DNA from: JAEZPW01 sp035629075
Lineage (GTDB): Bacteria > Acidobacteriota > Terriglobia > Terriglobales > Acidobacteriaceae
DNA length: 64,000 nt
Direction: 5' to 3'
Assembly: GCA_035629075.1 (NCBI GenBank)
Contig: DASPIK010000094.1
Coordinates: 62,001 to 126,000, forward strand
Shown: in pieces, positions 15,965 to 26,458 of the stretch
Numbering within the stretch: position 1 is the stretch's first letter
Layout of the letters: each line of letters opens with the position of its first letter
The notes under the pieces: model-generated
Databases searched by the model: none
Told to the model about the DNA's origin: nothing
Seen by the model: the letters and a program-made list of their open reading frames with translations, nothing else
Translations under genes and position numbers: made by a program

Positions 15965-18031
15965 ATGAAAGCTCAACCAACTTCCTTGAGGCCTGTACGC
16001 GTGGCCATCGACACGGGTGGTACTTTCACCGACTGTGTGTGGATCGAAGATGGCCAGGTGCGGATCGTAAAAGTGTTCTCGACTCCCCAAGATCCCTCGC
16101 TGGCGATTCTTGAGGCGCTGAAGCGGACAGGTATTCAGAGTGGCGAGGTAGTCCTGCTCCACGGGACGACCGTCGGCACGAACACACTTCTGGAACGAAA
16201 AGGTGCTCGGGTAGCGTTCGTAACAACTGCCGGCTTCGAGGACGTCATCGAGATCGGCAGGCAGGCCAGGCCGCGGTTATACGACTTATTCTTCGAGAGA
16301 GTTGCCCCACTGGTGGGACCTGACATGCGTTTTGGCCTAGAAGAACGCACTGACGGGCAGGGGAAGGTACTTCACAAGCCAAGTGAATTCGAGCTGTTCA
16401 CGGCGGTGCGCCGGGTAGCGTCTGCGCACCCGGAGTCGATTGCTGTTTCGTTGCTGTTCTCATTCGCTAATCCTGAAAATGAAATGCTGCTAGTACATGC
16501 ACTCAGGCAGGCTGGAGTGAATGTCCCAGTATCGTTGTCGCACGAGATCCTCCCCGAGTTCCGTGAATACGAGCGCGCCAGCACGGTGATAGTGAATGCG
16601 TACCTTCAACCCGTGATGGAGCAATACCTGCGAAGACTCGAGACACGCGTAACGGAGTGGATAAAAGCCAACCGCGGTCCTGCGGGTGGCAAAGGGTCGA
16701 GTTCGGCTCGCAGCGTCTTTGTGATGCAGTCGAGCGGCGGTATCACGTCGGTCAAGTCGGCGGCCCGAGAGGCGGTAAGGACAGTACTTTCTGGTCCGGC
16801 TGGAGGCGTAGTGGGTGCCGCCGCAATGGGGCGACGCAGCGGTTTTGGCCGTGTAATCGGGTTTGATATGGGCGGAACCTCGACGGATGTCGCTCTTGTG
16901 GACGGCAAGGCACGAGCGAGCAGCGAGTCGGAAGTCGCCGGAGTGCCGGTGCGAGTGCCCATGCTTGACATTCACACCGTGGGTGCGGGCGGTGGATCGC
17001 TAGCGAGATTCGACATCGCTGGCGCATTGCGCGTCGGGCCGGAGTCGGCCGGGGCGACCCCGGGGCCGATCTGTTATGGGAAAGGCGAGCAGCCAACCGT
17101 TACAGACGCCAATTTGCTCCTGGGACGTTTGCGTCCTGAGCAATTCTTGGGTGGCGAGTTCACGCTGGATGTCAAGCGGGCCAGGCAAGTGGTTCAGTCT
17201 TGGCTTGCGCGGCAGAAAGTGAACATGTCCGTCGAAGAATTCGCGTCGGGAGTTGTTCGCGTGGTGAACGCGACTATGGAAAAAGCAATCCGGGTAGTTT
17301 CCATCGAACGCGGCTACGACCCACGCGATTTCACCCTGGTTGCATTCGGCGGGGCAGGAGGACTGCACGTAGCGGAACTGGCGCTTGCTCTAGGCATTCC
17401 ACGCGTGATTGTTCCGCCAATGCCCGGCGCTCTCTCCGCCTTTGGAATTCTCGTGAGCGATGTAGTGAAGGATTATTCCCGAACGGTACTGATGCCAGTC
17501 GAACAGCACGCAGAAATGCCGATCGAGACGATGAAAGCCGTTTTTGAGGACTTGGAGAACGCTGCCCAGACGGACTTCAAGGCCGAGGCATGGACAGGAA
17601 ATGTCGAATTCTCGCGGGGTGTGGATGTGCGATACAAGGGGCAAGGGTACGAGTTGAATGTGCCTTTCAGCCTCCGAATCCCTCAAGACTTCGAACGTGA
17701 GCATAAGAAGAGTTATGGATATATACACCAACGAGACCTGGAGATCGTGACCCTGCGACTGCGCGCCACCTTGAGGCAGCCGCAAGAACGACCGGGCAGG
17801 AGGCGGCCAGCCCCGTTGCGTCGGCGACAACCGGCGACCACATCGGACCGATGCGAGGCGTTTTTCGAAGGCAGGAAGCTGGTGGCGCACGTGTACGAAC
17901 GGGCCTCGCTTGTACCTGCGCGCGCACATCGCGGCCCAGCTATCGTCACCGAATACAGTGCCACAACCGTTGTGCCACCTGGAATGAAGTTCTATCAGGA
18001 TGGCGCAGGTGCGCTGATCATTGAGATATAG
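15965..18031 (+). CDS. Hydantoinase/oxoprolinase A family protein (HyuA-like)
   Basis: 688 residues, the usual length of HyuA. The ATPase-like phosphate loops AIDTGGTFTDCVW (residues ~14-26) and IGFDMGGTSTDVALVDG are clear, as are HGTTVGTNTLLERKGAR and FGGAGGLHVAELALALG. The family hydrolyses cyclic amides (N-methylhydantoin, 5-oxoproline) or carboxylates ketones with ATP, normally together with a HyuB subunit. No hyuB gene follows: the next genes are a minus-strand CsbD pair. The C-terminal linker (residues ~600-625) is unusually rich in Arg and Pro. Substrate not assignable. Confidence 0.88.
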   Translation: MKAQPTSLRPVRVAIDTGGTFTDCVWIEDGQVRIVKVFSTPQDPSLAILEALKRTGIQSGEVVLLHGTTVGTNTLLERKGARVAFVTTAGFEDVIEIGRQARPRLYDLFFERVAPLVGPDMRFGLEERTDGQGKVLHKPSEFELFTAVRRVASAHPESIAVSLLFSFANPENEMLLVHALRQAGVNVPVSLSHEILPEFREYERASTVIVNAYLQPVMEQYLRRLETRVTEWIKANRGPAGGKGSSSARSVFVMQSSGGITSVKSAAREAVRTVLSGPAGGVVGAAAMGRRSGFGRVIGFDMGGTSTDVALVDGKARASSESEVAGVPVRVPMLDIHTVGAGGGSLARFDIAGALRVGPESAGATPGPICYGKGEQPTVTDANLLLGRLRPEQFLGGEFTLDVKRARQVVQSWLARQKVNMSVEEFASGVVRVVNATMEKAIRVVSIERGYDPRDFTLVAFGGAGGLHVAELALALGIPRVIVPPMPGALSAFGILVSDVVKDYSRTVLMPVEQHAEMPIETMKAVFEDLENAAQTDFKAEAWTGNVEFSRGVDVRYKGQGYELNVPFSLRIPQDFEREHKKSYGYIHQRDLEIVTLRLRATLRQPQERPGRRRPAPLRRRQPATTSDRCEAFFEGRKLVAHVYERASLVPARAHRGPAIVTEYSATTVVPPGMKFYQDGAGALIIEI

Positions 18032-18087
18032 TGCGAGTTGGGCATTCGAGCCGACGAACTCAGCGATTTCGCTTCTCAGCGAAAAGA

Positions 18088-18114
18088 AAACGCCAGGTCA
18101 CAGACCCGGCGTTT
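18088..18114 (-). terminator. Terminator after the CsbD gene, perhaps bidirectional
   Basis: AAACGCC-A-GGT pairs with ACC-C-GGCGTTT around CACAG. On the minus strand it is followed by TTTTCTTTT, a good U-tract, 19 bases beyond the CsbD stop. On the plus strand only TTTCT follows, so it would stop hyuA less well. Confidence 0.7.
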
Positions 18115-18132
18115 CTGGCATCCCTAGTGCAA

Positions 18133-18363
18133 TCAAGCAGCGTCGTCTTTTCGAGCGTTGTCGGGGTCGGACTTGTCCTTTACGTCATCCTTAACGTCGC
18201 GGACGGCGTCTTTGACCTTGCCCCATGTGTTCTGGGCTTTCCCTTTCGCCTGGTCCTTTGTGCCTTCGGCCTGGAGATCTTCGTCACCAGTCCACTCGCC
18301 AGCCTGGCGTTCAATCCGTCCCCCGACATCGGTGAGTTTGCCTTTGATGCGATCGTCGTCCAT
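18133..18363 (-). CDS. CsbD family stress protein
   Basis: 76 residues, highly charged. It starts MDDDRIKGKLTDVGGRIERQ and continues GEWTGDEDLQAEGTKDQAKGK, the CsbD repeat pattern. CsbD proteins are small, soluble and abundant under general stress or osmotic shock, with unknown biochemical role. It lies 46 bases after a DUF5670-type membrane peptide, a frequent partner among stress genes. Confidence 0.9.
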   Translation of the reverse strand: MDDDRIKGKLTDVGGRIERQAGEWTGDEDLQAEGTKDQAKGKAQNTWGKVKDAVRDVKDDVKDKSDPDNARKDDAA

Positions 18364-18409
18364 TCTTAAACCCTCCCTAGGTTGTCTAAACTTCGGTTAC
18401 GCTGGTGCG

Positions 18410-18562
18410 TCAGATGGCGCTGCGACGGTTGCCAAGCAACTGGAATATGAGCGCAATGACTGCAAGCACGAGGAGAATGTGCAGGAACCCCCCGAGCACA
18501 TAGCCGCTGACAACGCCCAAAAGCCACAACACAAGAAGAACGACGAACAGAGTCCAAAGCAT
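18410..18562 (-). CDS. Lmo0937/DUF5670-type 50-residue membrane protein
   Basis: 50 residues from ATG 18562 to TGA at 18412-18410. The minus strand carries AGGAG eight bases before the ATG. The protein is two hydrophobic helices (MLWTLFVVLLVLWLLGVVSG, then HILLVLAVIALIFQLL) ending NRRSAI, exactly the short pattern of the Lmo0937 family. Function unknown. It sits directly upstream of csbD-like gene in the same direction, consistent with stress-induced co-expression. Confidence 0.8.
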   Translation of the reverse strand: MLWTLFVVLLVLWLLGVVSGYVLGGFLHILLVLAVIALIFQLLGNRRSAI

Positions 18563-18722
18563 CGAGGCTCCTGATTTCGCTTTCTAGTGATTTCTGTTAC
18601 ATAAGGTGCTGTAATCGGCTTCAAAGGTTGCTGCGAATCGGGAGTGCCGCGACCGGCGCCCACCCGGTGTGCCACTAGCCACTGCAAGAATCGTGTGCCA
18701 CTTGCCGTTGGAGGGAAAATTG

Positions 18723-19529
18723 ATGCAGATAGCTATTCAGGGAGAGGCGGGTTCTTTCAGCCACGAGGCTGCGCGAAAGCTGTTCGCAAGGGCGAAGATC
18801 ACGCCGTGCGCGCTGTCGTCGGACGTGTTCGACAGACTGCTGGGGGGTTCCGTCAACGCCGCCGTGATTCCGATTGAAAACTCACTCGCTGGCCCGGTGA
18901 GCGAGCATTACGATCTTTTGCTCACCAGAGATGTCTTCATCCAGCAGGAATTTCGTCTACGAATCGAACATTGTCTGATCACGAGTCCCGGCGGAAAGTT
19001 GAAAGGAATACGGCAGGTGCTGTCACACCCAGTGGCGCTACAGCAGTGCCGGGAGTTCTTTCGAAAGCACCCCGAAATCCAAGCTGTACCGTTCTACGAC
19101 ACTGCTGGCAGCGTGAAACACGTCATGTCTAACCGTTTGCTCGATACCGCTGCCATCGCAGGGGCGCACGCAGCTTCGGAGTACGGAGCGAGCGTTCTGC
19201 AACGAGGGCTCGAAGACGATAAACAGAACTACACACGGTTCGTGGTGATCCGAGAGTCTGAGAAGACGCTGCCGGGCGCCAATAAAACATCGATCGCTTT
19301 CGCGTTGAAGAACCAGCCGGGTGCGCTATTTCGAGCACTGAGCGTGTTCGCCCTCAGGGACATAGACCTAAGCAAAATAGAGTCGCGGCCAATGCGGGGT
19401 CGGCCTTGGGAGTATGTTTTCTTCGTGGACTTCTTGCGAGGTTCTGATAACGCCGCTCGCAACGCCTTACGACATCTTGCTGAAGTCGCGGAATTCGTAA
19501 AGGTGCTGGGGATTTATCCCATTGCATAA
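18723..19529 (+). CDS. pheA: Prephenate dehydratase
   Basis: 268 residues from ATG 18723, chosen because GGAGG (18710-18714) precedes it; the frame also extends to a GTG at 18669. It converts prephenate to phenylpyruvate in phenylalanine synthesis. The N-terminal catalytic domain has IAIQGEAGSFSHEAA, VIPIENSLAGPVSEHYDLL and the TRF active-site triad in QNYTRFVVI. The C-terminal ACT domain (KTSIAFALKNQPGALFRAL, then KIESRPMRGRPWEYVFF) contains the GALFxAL and ESRP motifs for allosteric Phe binding. No chorismate mutase domain is fused, so it is the monofunctional type. Confidence 0.93.
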   Translation: MQIAIQGEAGSFSHEAARKLFARAKITPCALSSDVFDRLLGGSVNAAVIPIENSLAGPVSEHYDLLLTRDVFIQQEFRLRIEHCLITSPGGKLKGIRQVLSHPVALQQCREFFRKHPEIQAVPFYDTAGSVKHVMSNRLLDTAAIAGAHAASEYGASVLQRGLEDDKQNYTRFVVIRESEKTLPGANKTSIAFALKNQPGALFRALSVFALRDIDLSKIESRPMRGRPWEYVFFVDFLRGSDNAARNALRHLAEVAEFVKVLGIYPIA

Positions 19530-19848
19530 CGCGAATGTACTTTGCTTGCACCGCGACAGGGTGGGCGTAAGTCTCAGACATGTGTTGGGTGAGTTGCCGG
19601 GGCGTTCGTCATCAATTAGAATCCTCGCCGCGTTGTTTTGAGCTCAGCGCCCAGTCGTTTGTAAGCTGGGCGAAATGGCCGCGCCAGCTTGGCACTTTTC
19701 ATCTATTTAGTACCGAGATTCAATCGCGACCGGGGTACATGGTCCTCTTCGGGCGAGCAGGGCTGAGTTCCGGGCCAGGTCGTAATGTCGCCGAGGCACC
19801 AACTGCGAGGCGCGAGTGAATCTTTGATACTACCGCCTTCATCAAAGA
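19530..19848 (+). other. Intergenic region before lon
   Basis: About 320 bases without a convincing gene; a 79-codon open frame inside has no recognisable features. It contains an inverted repeat CTTTGAT 19822-19828 / ATCAAAG 19841-19847 just before the HAIR element, probably part of the lon control region. Confidence 0.4.
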
Positions 19849-19869
19849 GTTGAGTTAAAGACACTCAAG
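19849..19869 (+). promoter_or_regulatory. HAIR-type inverted repeat (HspR operator) before lon
   Basis: GTTGAGT - seven bases - ACTCAAG. It matches the HspR-associated inverted repeat CTTGAGT-N7-ACTCAAG at 13 of 14 positions with the exact N7 spacer. It ends seven bases before the lon ATG and overlaps its ribosome-binding region. HspR represses heat-shock genes, including lon in Streptomyces, so a heat-shock role here is well supported by motif and target. No hspR gene is in the window. Confidence 0.8.
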
Positions 19870-19876
19870 GATTTAT

Positions 19877-22312
<2,436 letters not shown>

Positions 22313-22333
22313 GTGCTCGACGAAGTTACTACG

Positions 22334-22357
22334 AAGGCTGCCAACGTTGGCAGCCTT
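22334..22357 (+). terminator. Terminator after lon (24-bp perfect palindrome)
   Basis: AAGGCTGCCAAC is followed directly by its exact reverse complement, then TCTACTTT. As RNA it forms a 10-bp stem with a 4-base loop, 21 bases after the lon stop. The T-tract is short, but position and strength favour a terminator. Confidence 0.75.
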
Positions 22358-22474
22358 TCTACTTTGGTACTGACGCACGTTCCGGCTCTCGTGGGCTTGC
22401 AAAAAACCAGCATCTACACTAACGTGTATTGCCAATTGGGGAGTGGGTGATGGTCAGAGGGCTGAGGAGTGTGA

Positions 22475-22612
22475 ATGCTCTACACAGATCCCGGCTCTGG
22501 TGCCCTGATTTGGCAGTTGCTGGTCGCGACTGGAATTGGTGCGGCGTACTACTTTCGGAGACTTCTGTTCTGGTTCGCGCGAAATAAGAAAGACTCTCAA
22601 AACCACTTATGA
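22475..22612 (+). CDS. 45-residue single-helix membrane protein
   Basis: ATG 22475 to TGA 22610-22612. The peptide starts MLYTDPGSGALIWQLLVATG, has one membrane helix (about 11-29) and a basic tail (RRLLFWFARNKKDSQ). I recall peptides with the same TDPGSG start beside methyltransferase and sulfatase-like genes in other bacteria. Its stop overlaps the next start as ATGA, so translation is probably coupled. The function is unknown, and the gene is easily missed because of its size. Confidence 0.75.
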   Translation: MLYTDPGSGALIWQLLVATGIGAAYYFRRLLFWFARNKKDSQNHL

Positions 22613-24021
22613 TCGCGGTCTCGCCCATCTCGCTGCGCGATCCTGCGGGCCGAGTGGTTCGGATTGGCGACCGCATTTTGCGCGTCGTTCCCGCAAAAGG
22701 TGCTTCGAACCTTGAGGCACTCCTGCGATCGTCCACACTCGGGCGCTTTGTCGAGGCGGGGCAAATGTGCTCCTCACGTGTGCTCCCACCAGACGAGGCT
22801 TCGGCCATCTTCCCAAACGCTGAACAGGGCGCGACGGTTCTGGAGCACGATCGCGTTGAGTTCGTGTCCTACCCTTCGGAGTGGCCGGCCGAGATGTTGT
22901 TCTCGGCTGCCGAATTGACCCTTGATCTTTCGGAAGGGCTCTTGGACGAGGGGCGTGGCCTGAAGGATGCGACACCCTACAACGTGCTGTTTCGCGGCAC
23001 GGTGCCGGTGTTCGTGGATGTCCTCTCGGTGGAGCCGCGTGATGCGCACGATCCTATCTGGCTGGCCTATGCCCAATTTGTCCGCACGATGCTTCTGCCA
23101 TTACTGCTGTCTCGCCGGCTCCGTGTCCCGGTTGCGCAAACCTTCTGTGCCAATCCCGAGGGACTCGAGCCTGAACAGGCCTACCGAATGCTTTCCTGGC
23201 CGTTGAGGTTATGTGCACCGGAGCTTTCGTTAGTCACGTTACCGACATGGCTGGCTCCACGTCACGCACCTCATGCGTCGATCTACGCGCCAAAGCGGAT
23301 GAGCGACCCAGATCGGGCTAACTTCACGTTGCGCCACACCTTCCGCGCACTGCGCCGCAAGTTACATGCCGTGCGGCCAATGGGATCTGTGTCTGCATGG
23401 TCGGGATACGCCACACAACCGCCAAGCTACACCGAAGAGCAGCAGCGTGCTAAGCAGTGCGAGGTCGACAGATTGCTGGCGCTGGCAAAACCTACTCGCA
23501 TTCTGGACATCGGTTGCAACACCGGCGTGTACAGCGAGATCGCGTGCCGTCACGCTGCGAGAGTCGTTGCGATCGATGGAGACTGTGCAGTCGTCGGCGC
23601 TTTGTGTGAACTCGGCCGTCGAAAGGCTCTCAATGTCCTTCCGCTCGTTGTGGACATTGCGCGGCCGACTCCCGCCACCGGCTGGCGAAATCGCGAACAC
23701 GTGTCGTTTCTTGAGCGAGCACGCGGTCAGTTTGATTGCGTGCTGATGCTGGCGCTGATCCACCATCTTTTGGTGACTTCTCGAATCCCCCTGGACGAGA
23801 TTGTCGAGTTGGTCACCGAACTTACGACCGCGATGGCCATCGTCGAATACATCGATCGAAACGATCAGATGTTCCGCGCCCTCCTACGTGGGCGCGAAGC
23901 GTTGCACGTCGGCTATGACCGCAACGCGTTCGAGAGTGCTTTTGGCCGGCGATTCGTTCGCGAAAGCGTGTTCGAAATTCCTGGCAGCAAACGCGCCATT
24001 TACGCCTGGCGAAAAAGGTGA
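22609..24021 (+). CDS. Class I SAM-dependent methyltransferase (NoeA-like)
   Basis: 470 residues in two parts. Residues 1-250 form an unusual N-terminal region with DATPYNVLFRGTVPVFVDVL and PIWLAYAQFVRTMLLPLLLS, resembling the nodulation protein NoeA and related surface-polysaccharide enzymes. The C-terminal part is a Rossmann methyltransferase: ILDIGCNTGVYSEIACRHAA (motif I), VVAIDGDCAVV (motif II acidic end) and FDCVLMLALIHHLL. Acceptor unknown. It overlaps the upstream small gene by 4 bases and lies 4 bases before the sulfatase-like gene, a tight trio. Confidence 0.8.
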   Translation: MIAVSPISLRDPAGRVVRIGDRILRVVPAKGASNLEALLRSSTLGRFVEAGQMCSSRVLPPDEASAIFPNAEQGATVLEHDRVEFVSYPSEWPAEMLFSAAELTLDLSEGLLDEGRGLKDATPYNVLFRGTVPVFVDVLSVEPRDAHDPIWLAYAQFVRTMLLPLLLSRRLRVPVAQTFCANPEGLEPEQAYRMLSWPLRLCAPELSLVTLPTWLAPRHAPHASIYAPKRMSDPDRANFTLRHTFRALRRKLHAVRPMGSVSAWSGYATQPPSYTEEQQRAKQCEVDRLLALAKPTRILDIGCNTGVYSEIACRHAARVVAIDGDCAVVGALCELGRRKALNVLPLVVDIARPTPATGWRNREHVSFLERARGQFDCVLMLALIHHLLVTSRIPLDEIVELVTELTTAMAIVEYIDRNDQMFRALLRGREALHVGYDRNAFESAFGRRFVRESVFEIPGSKRAIYAWRKR

Positions 24022-24025
24022 GTGC

Positions 24026-25663
24026 ATGGATGACACGATCGAATCGCAGCCGGAAGGTCATCCGAATCGTCATATGATCGCGCACACGCCCATTCTCAAG
24101 CGCTTCCTCATCGCACTGTCACTTTCGAATCTTCTGTTTTGGCAAGGATGGGTCCGTCTTCTGGATGAAAGGCAGGTTTATTTTGATCCGGCATGGGCGA
24201 CACACGGGTTAGTTGTCCTCGTAACGTTGACAGTCGGATTTGCTTTGCTTTTCGTTCTGGGTGTTACTGTCGCGGGCGCAAGCAGAAGGCCAGTGTGGCT
24301 TTCGATTGCAGACTGGGCCTTTCTCCTTGTGGTGCTCTATGCAGTAGTTCGAATGGGTACAGCAGTTTCTAGGGAAGCGGGTCGCTACTGGTTGATAAGC
24401 TGGTTCGTCACGGCAGTGGTCCTCTCTCTTGCACTGCCTGTAGCGTTCCTAAGGTGGCGTACTCGCATTAGGCAGATCTTAGTGACAGGGTTGCTGATTG
24501 CGTTTCCTTTCGTGCTCGTCACTTTTGGACGAACCTTTTTTGAGTTGTTCCTGGGGAACGACAGATTCCGAGATCGATCAACCGCCAAGCTGGTTTCGTC
24601 GCGTGCAGAAATACCACGTGTGGTCTGGATCGTCTTCGATGAACTGGATAACTCTGTCGCGTTCACTAATCGGCCGCCTGGGCTCATGTTGCCAGAATTC
24701 GATCGTTTGCGGCAGGAGTCGTTGTTTGCGTCCAACGCGCTACCGCCTGCAGACAGTACGTCTATGTCTCTGCCGGCACTCTTGTGTGGGAAGCCGGTTG
24801 CTGCCGCGCGCTTCCGAGAAGACGAGATGCTGATTCAGTTTGCGGGTACAGAGACATGGGTACCCTGGAGTGGTGAACAGAATGTCTTCACGCGAGCGCG
24901 CCGTTTAGGCGTCAATTCGGCCCTTGTCGGTTGGTATCACCCGTATTGTCGCGTGATTGCGGGCACCTTGAATGCGTGTGTCTGGGATGGGAGTCCTTAT
25001 GAAGAAATCTTTCAGGCAGCGCCGTACAGGCAGTTCTATAGGTTTGCAGCCGGGGAAATTCGTGATGTGCTCGGGCGCTCGACTACAGAGTCGTTGTCTC
25101 ATCAGGTGCCACTCTTCCGTGACCAACACTCATTCCTTGCAGAACACGCGAAGAAGCTGGTCGCAGATCGATCTTACGGCCTTGTGTTTGTGCACTTTTC
25201 GATTCCGCACCCGCCGGCGATCTATGATGTGCGACAGGGGATGCGTGCGACCGGCCAGCCAGGCTATCTAGACAATCTCGAGACGGCGGACCGAACCCTT
25301 GGAGAACTGCGCAGGGCGATGGAGGATGCCGGTACATGGGACAAGAGCGTGCTGCTGATAACGTCCGACCATTGGTGGCGTCCCTCAATCTGGCGAAACA
25401 CGGCTCTCTGGACCGATGAAGATGAGGCACTATTTTCTGCCGGAAGACTGGACAACACAGTACCGTTCATCTTGAGATTGCCCGGTCAAAGCAAACCAGT
25501 GCACTACGAAGAGCGTTTCGCTACGGTGATTGCTTCCGATCTGCTTACGGCTATCCTGAAGGGAGAAGTCAACGATCTCAAAGCTGCTGCGACATGGATT
25601 GCTGCAGCGAATTCGAAGGTGGATCAGACGATATACACAGAAGCCGCAGGAATACAGCCCTAA
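24026..25663 (+). CDS. Membrane sulfatase-like (alkaline phosphatase superfamily) enzyme
   Basis: 545 residues from ATG 24026; upstream codons in frame overlap the methyltransferase and are excluded. About five hydrophobic helices fill residues 18-180, then a periplasmic catalytic domain begins RVVWIVFDELDNSVAF, where the Asp-Glu pair is the expected first metal site. A probable nucleophile Thr or Ser lies in PPADSTSMSLPALLCGK. Later FVHFSIPHPPAIYD and LLITSDHWWRPS give His and Asp ligands. The fold is shared by sulfatases, phosphoethanolamine transferases and LtaS. A surface-glycan or lipid modification role is inferred from topology and neighbours. Confidence 0.8.
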   Translation: MDDTIESQPEGHPNRHMIAHTPILKRFLIALSLSNLLFWQGWVRLLDERQVYFDPAWATHGLVVLVTLTVGFALLFVLGVTVAGASRRPVWLSIADWAFLLVVLYAVVRMGTAVSREAGRYWLISWFVTAVVLSLALPVAFLRWRTRIRQILVTGLLIAFPFVLVTFGRTFFELFLGNDRFRDRSTAKLVSSRAEIPRVVWIVFDELDNSVAFTNRPPGLMLPEFDRLRQESLFASNALPPADSTSMSLPALLCGKPVAAARFREDEMLIQFAGTETWVPWSGEQNVFTRARRLGVNSALVGWYHPYCRVIAGTLNACVWDGSPYEEIFQAAPYRQFYRFAAGEIRDVLGRSTTESLSHQVPLFRDQHSFLAEHAKKLVADRSYGLVFVHFSIPHPPAIYDVRQGMRATGQPGYLDNLETADRTLGELRRAMEDAGTWDKSVLLITSDHWWRPSIWRNTALWTDEDEALFSAGRLDNTVPFILRLPGQSKPVHYEERFATVIASDLLTAILKGEVNDLKAAATWIAAANSKVDQTIYTEAAGIQP

Positions 25664-25719
25664 GTGCCTCAAGACACAATTCAAACGGATGTACCGTGCC
25701 GGTGCGGTATTCTAGCTAT

Positions 25720-26436
25720 ATGCGTGTAGAAGTACTGTTATTCGGCATGCTGAAGGATTTCGTAGGCGCTTCGTCCGAAACACTGGAGTTGCCCGAGGGT
25801 TCAACCGTGAGGGATTTGCTAACGACGTATCGTGAGCGGGTTGCGCGGTTTGGTGCTTACGAGAAGTCGCTGGCTGTCTCGGTTAACCAGGAGTATGCCC
25901 GTCCGGATCGGCGTCTCAGCGATGGTGACGAGGTCGGTTTCCTGCCGCCGGTCAGCGGTGGAGTCGAGGAGGCGGTTAAGCCCGTGCAGGGAAGAGTCGC
26001 GCTCGTGCGGGAACGGATCGACTCGGAGGAACTCGTCAGCTCGATCAAACAGCCTCAAGATGGGGCTGTCGTTGTGTTCGACGGTGTCGTCAGGGACAAC
26101 AGTCGCGGGCGCAGGACTCTGTATCTCGATTACGAAGCTTACGAGGACATGGCACGGAAAGAACTCGAAAGCCTCACGTCGCAAGCTCTGACGCGCTTCG
26201 CGATCCGAGACGTCTCGATCGTTCACAGGCTCGGGCGGATTGAGATTGGCGAAAGCAGCGTGCTTATTGTAGTTGCGTCGGCACATCGAGCCGCGGCTTT
26301 CGACGCATGTCGTTGGCTTATCGACACCCTCAAAAAGACGGTGCCGATTTGGAAGAAAGAGTACTTTGAAGACGGGGCGGTTTGGGCGGATGGAGAGCCG
26401 TTCCCCAGTGAAATTGCAGCAGACGTGCAACGCTAG
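25720..26436 (+). CDS. Fused MoaD-MoaE molybdopterin synthase
   Basis: 238 residues joining both subunits of molybdopterin synthase, which puts two sulfurs on precursor Z. Residues 1-81 are MoaD (ubiquitin fold, MRVEVLLFGMLKDFVGAS) ending PPVSGG at Gly80-Gly81. From about residue 90 comes MoaE: DGVVRDNSRGRR, VVASAHRAAAFDACRWLID and the catalytic-Lys strand KKTVPIWKKE. MoaD needs a free C-terminal Gly-Gly for thiocarboxylation, so cleavage after Gly81 is implied, as reported for the fused MoaX of Mycobacterium tuberculosis. mobA lies 34 kb away in this window. Confidence 0.93.
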   Translation: MRVEVLLFGMLKDFVGASSETLELPEGSTVRDLLTTYRERVARFGAYEKSLAVSVNQEYARPDRRLSDGDEVGFLPPVSGGVEEAVKPVQGRVALVRERIDSEELVSSIKQPQDGAVVVFDGVVRDNSRGRRTLYLDYEAYEDMARKELESLTSQALTRFAIRDVSIVHRLGRIEIGESSVLIVVASAHRAAAFDACRWLIDTLKKTVPIWKKEYFEDGAVWADGEPFPSEIAADVQR

Positions 26437-26458
26437 ATCGAATTTGGAAAGCGCTCCC

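Noticed and set aside
19580..19819. 79-codon frame before lon
   Set aside because: No ribosome site, no domain and it occupies the probable lon control region.
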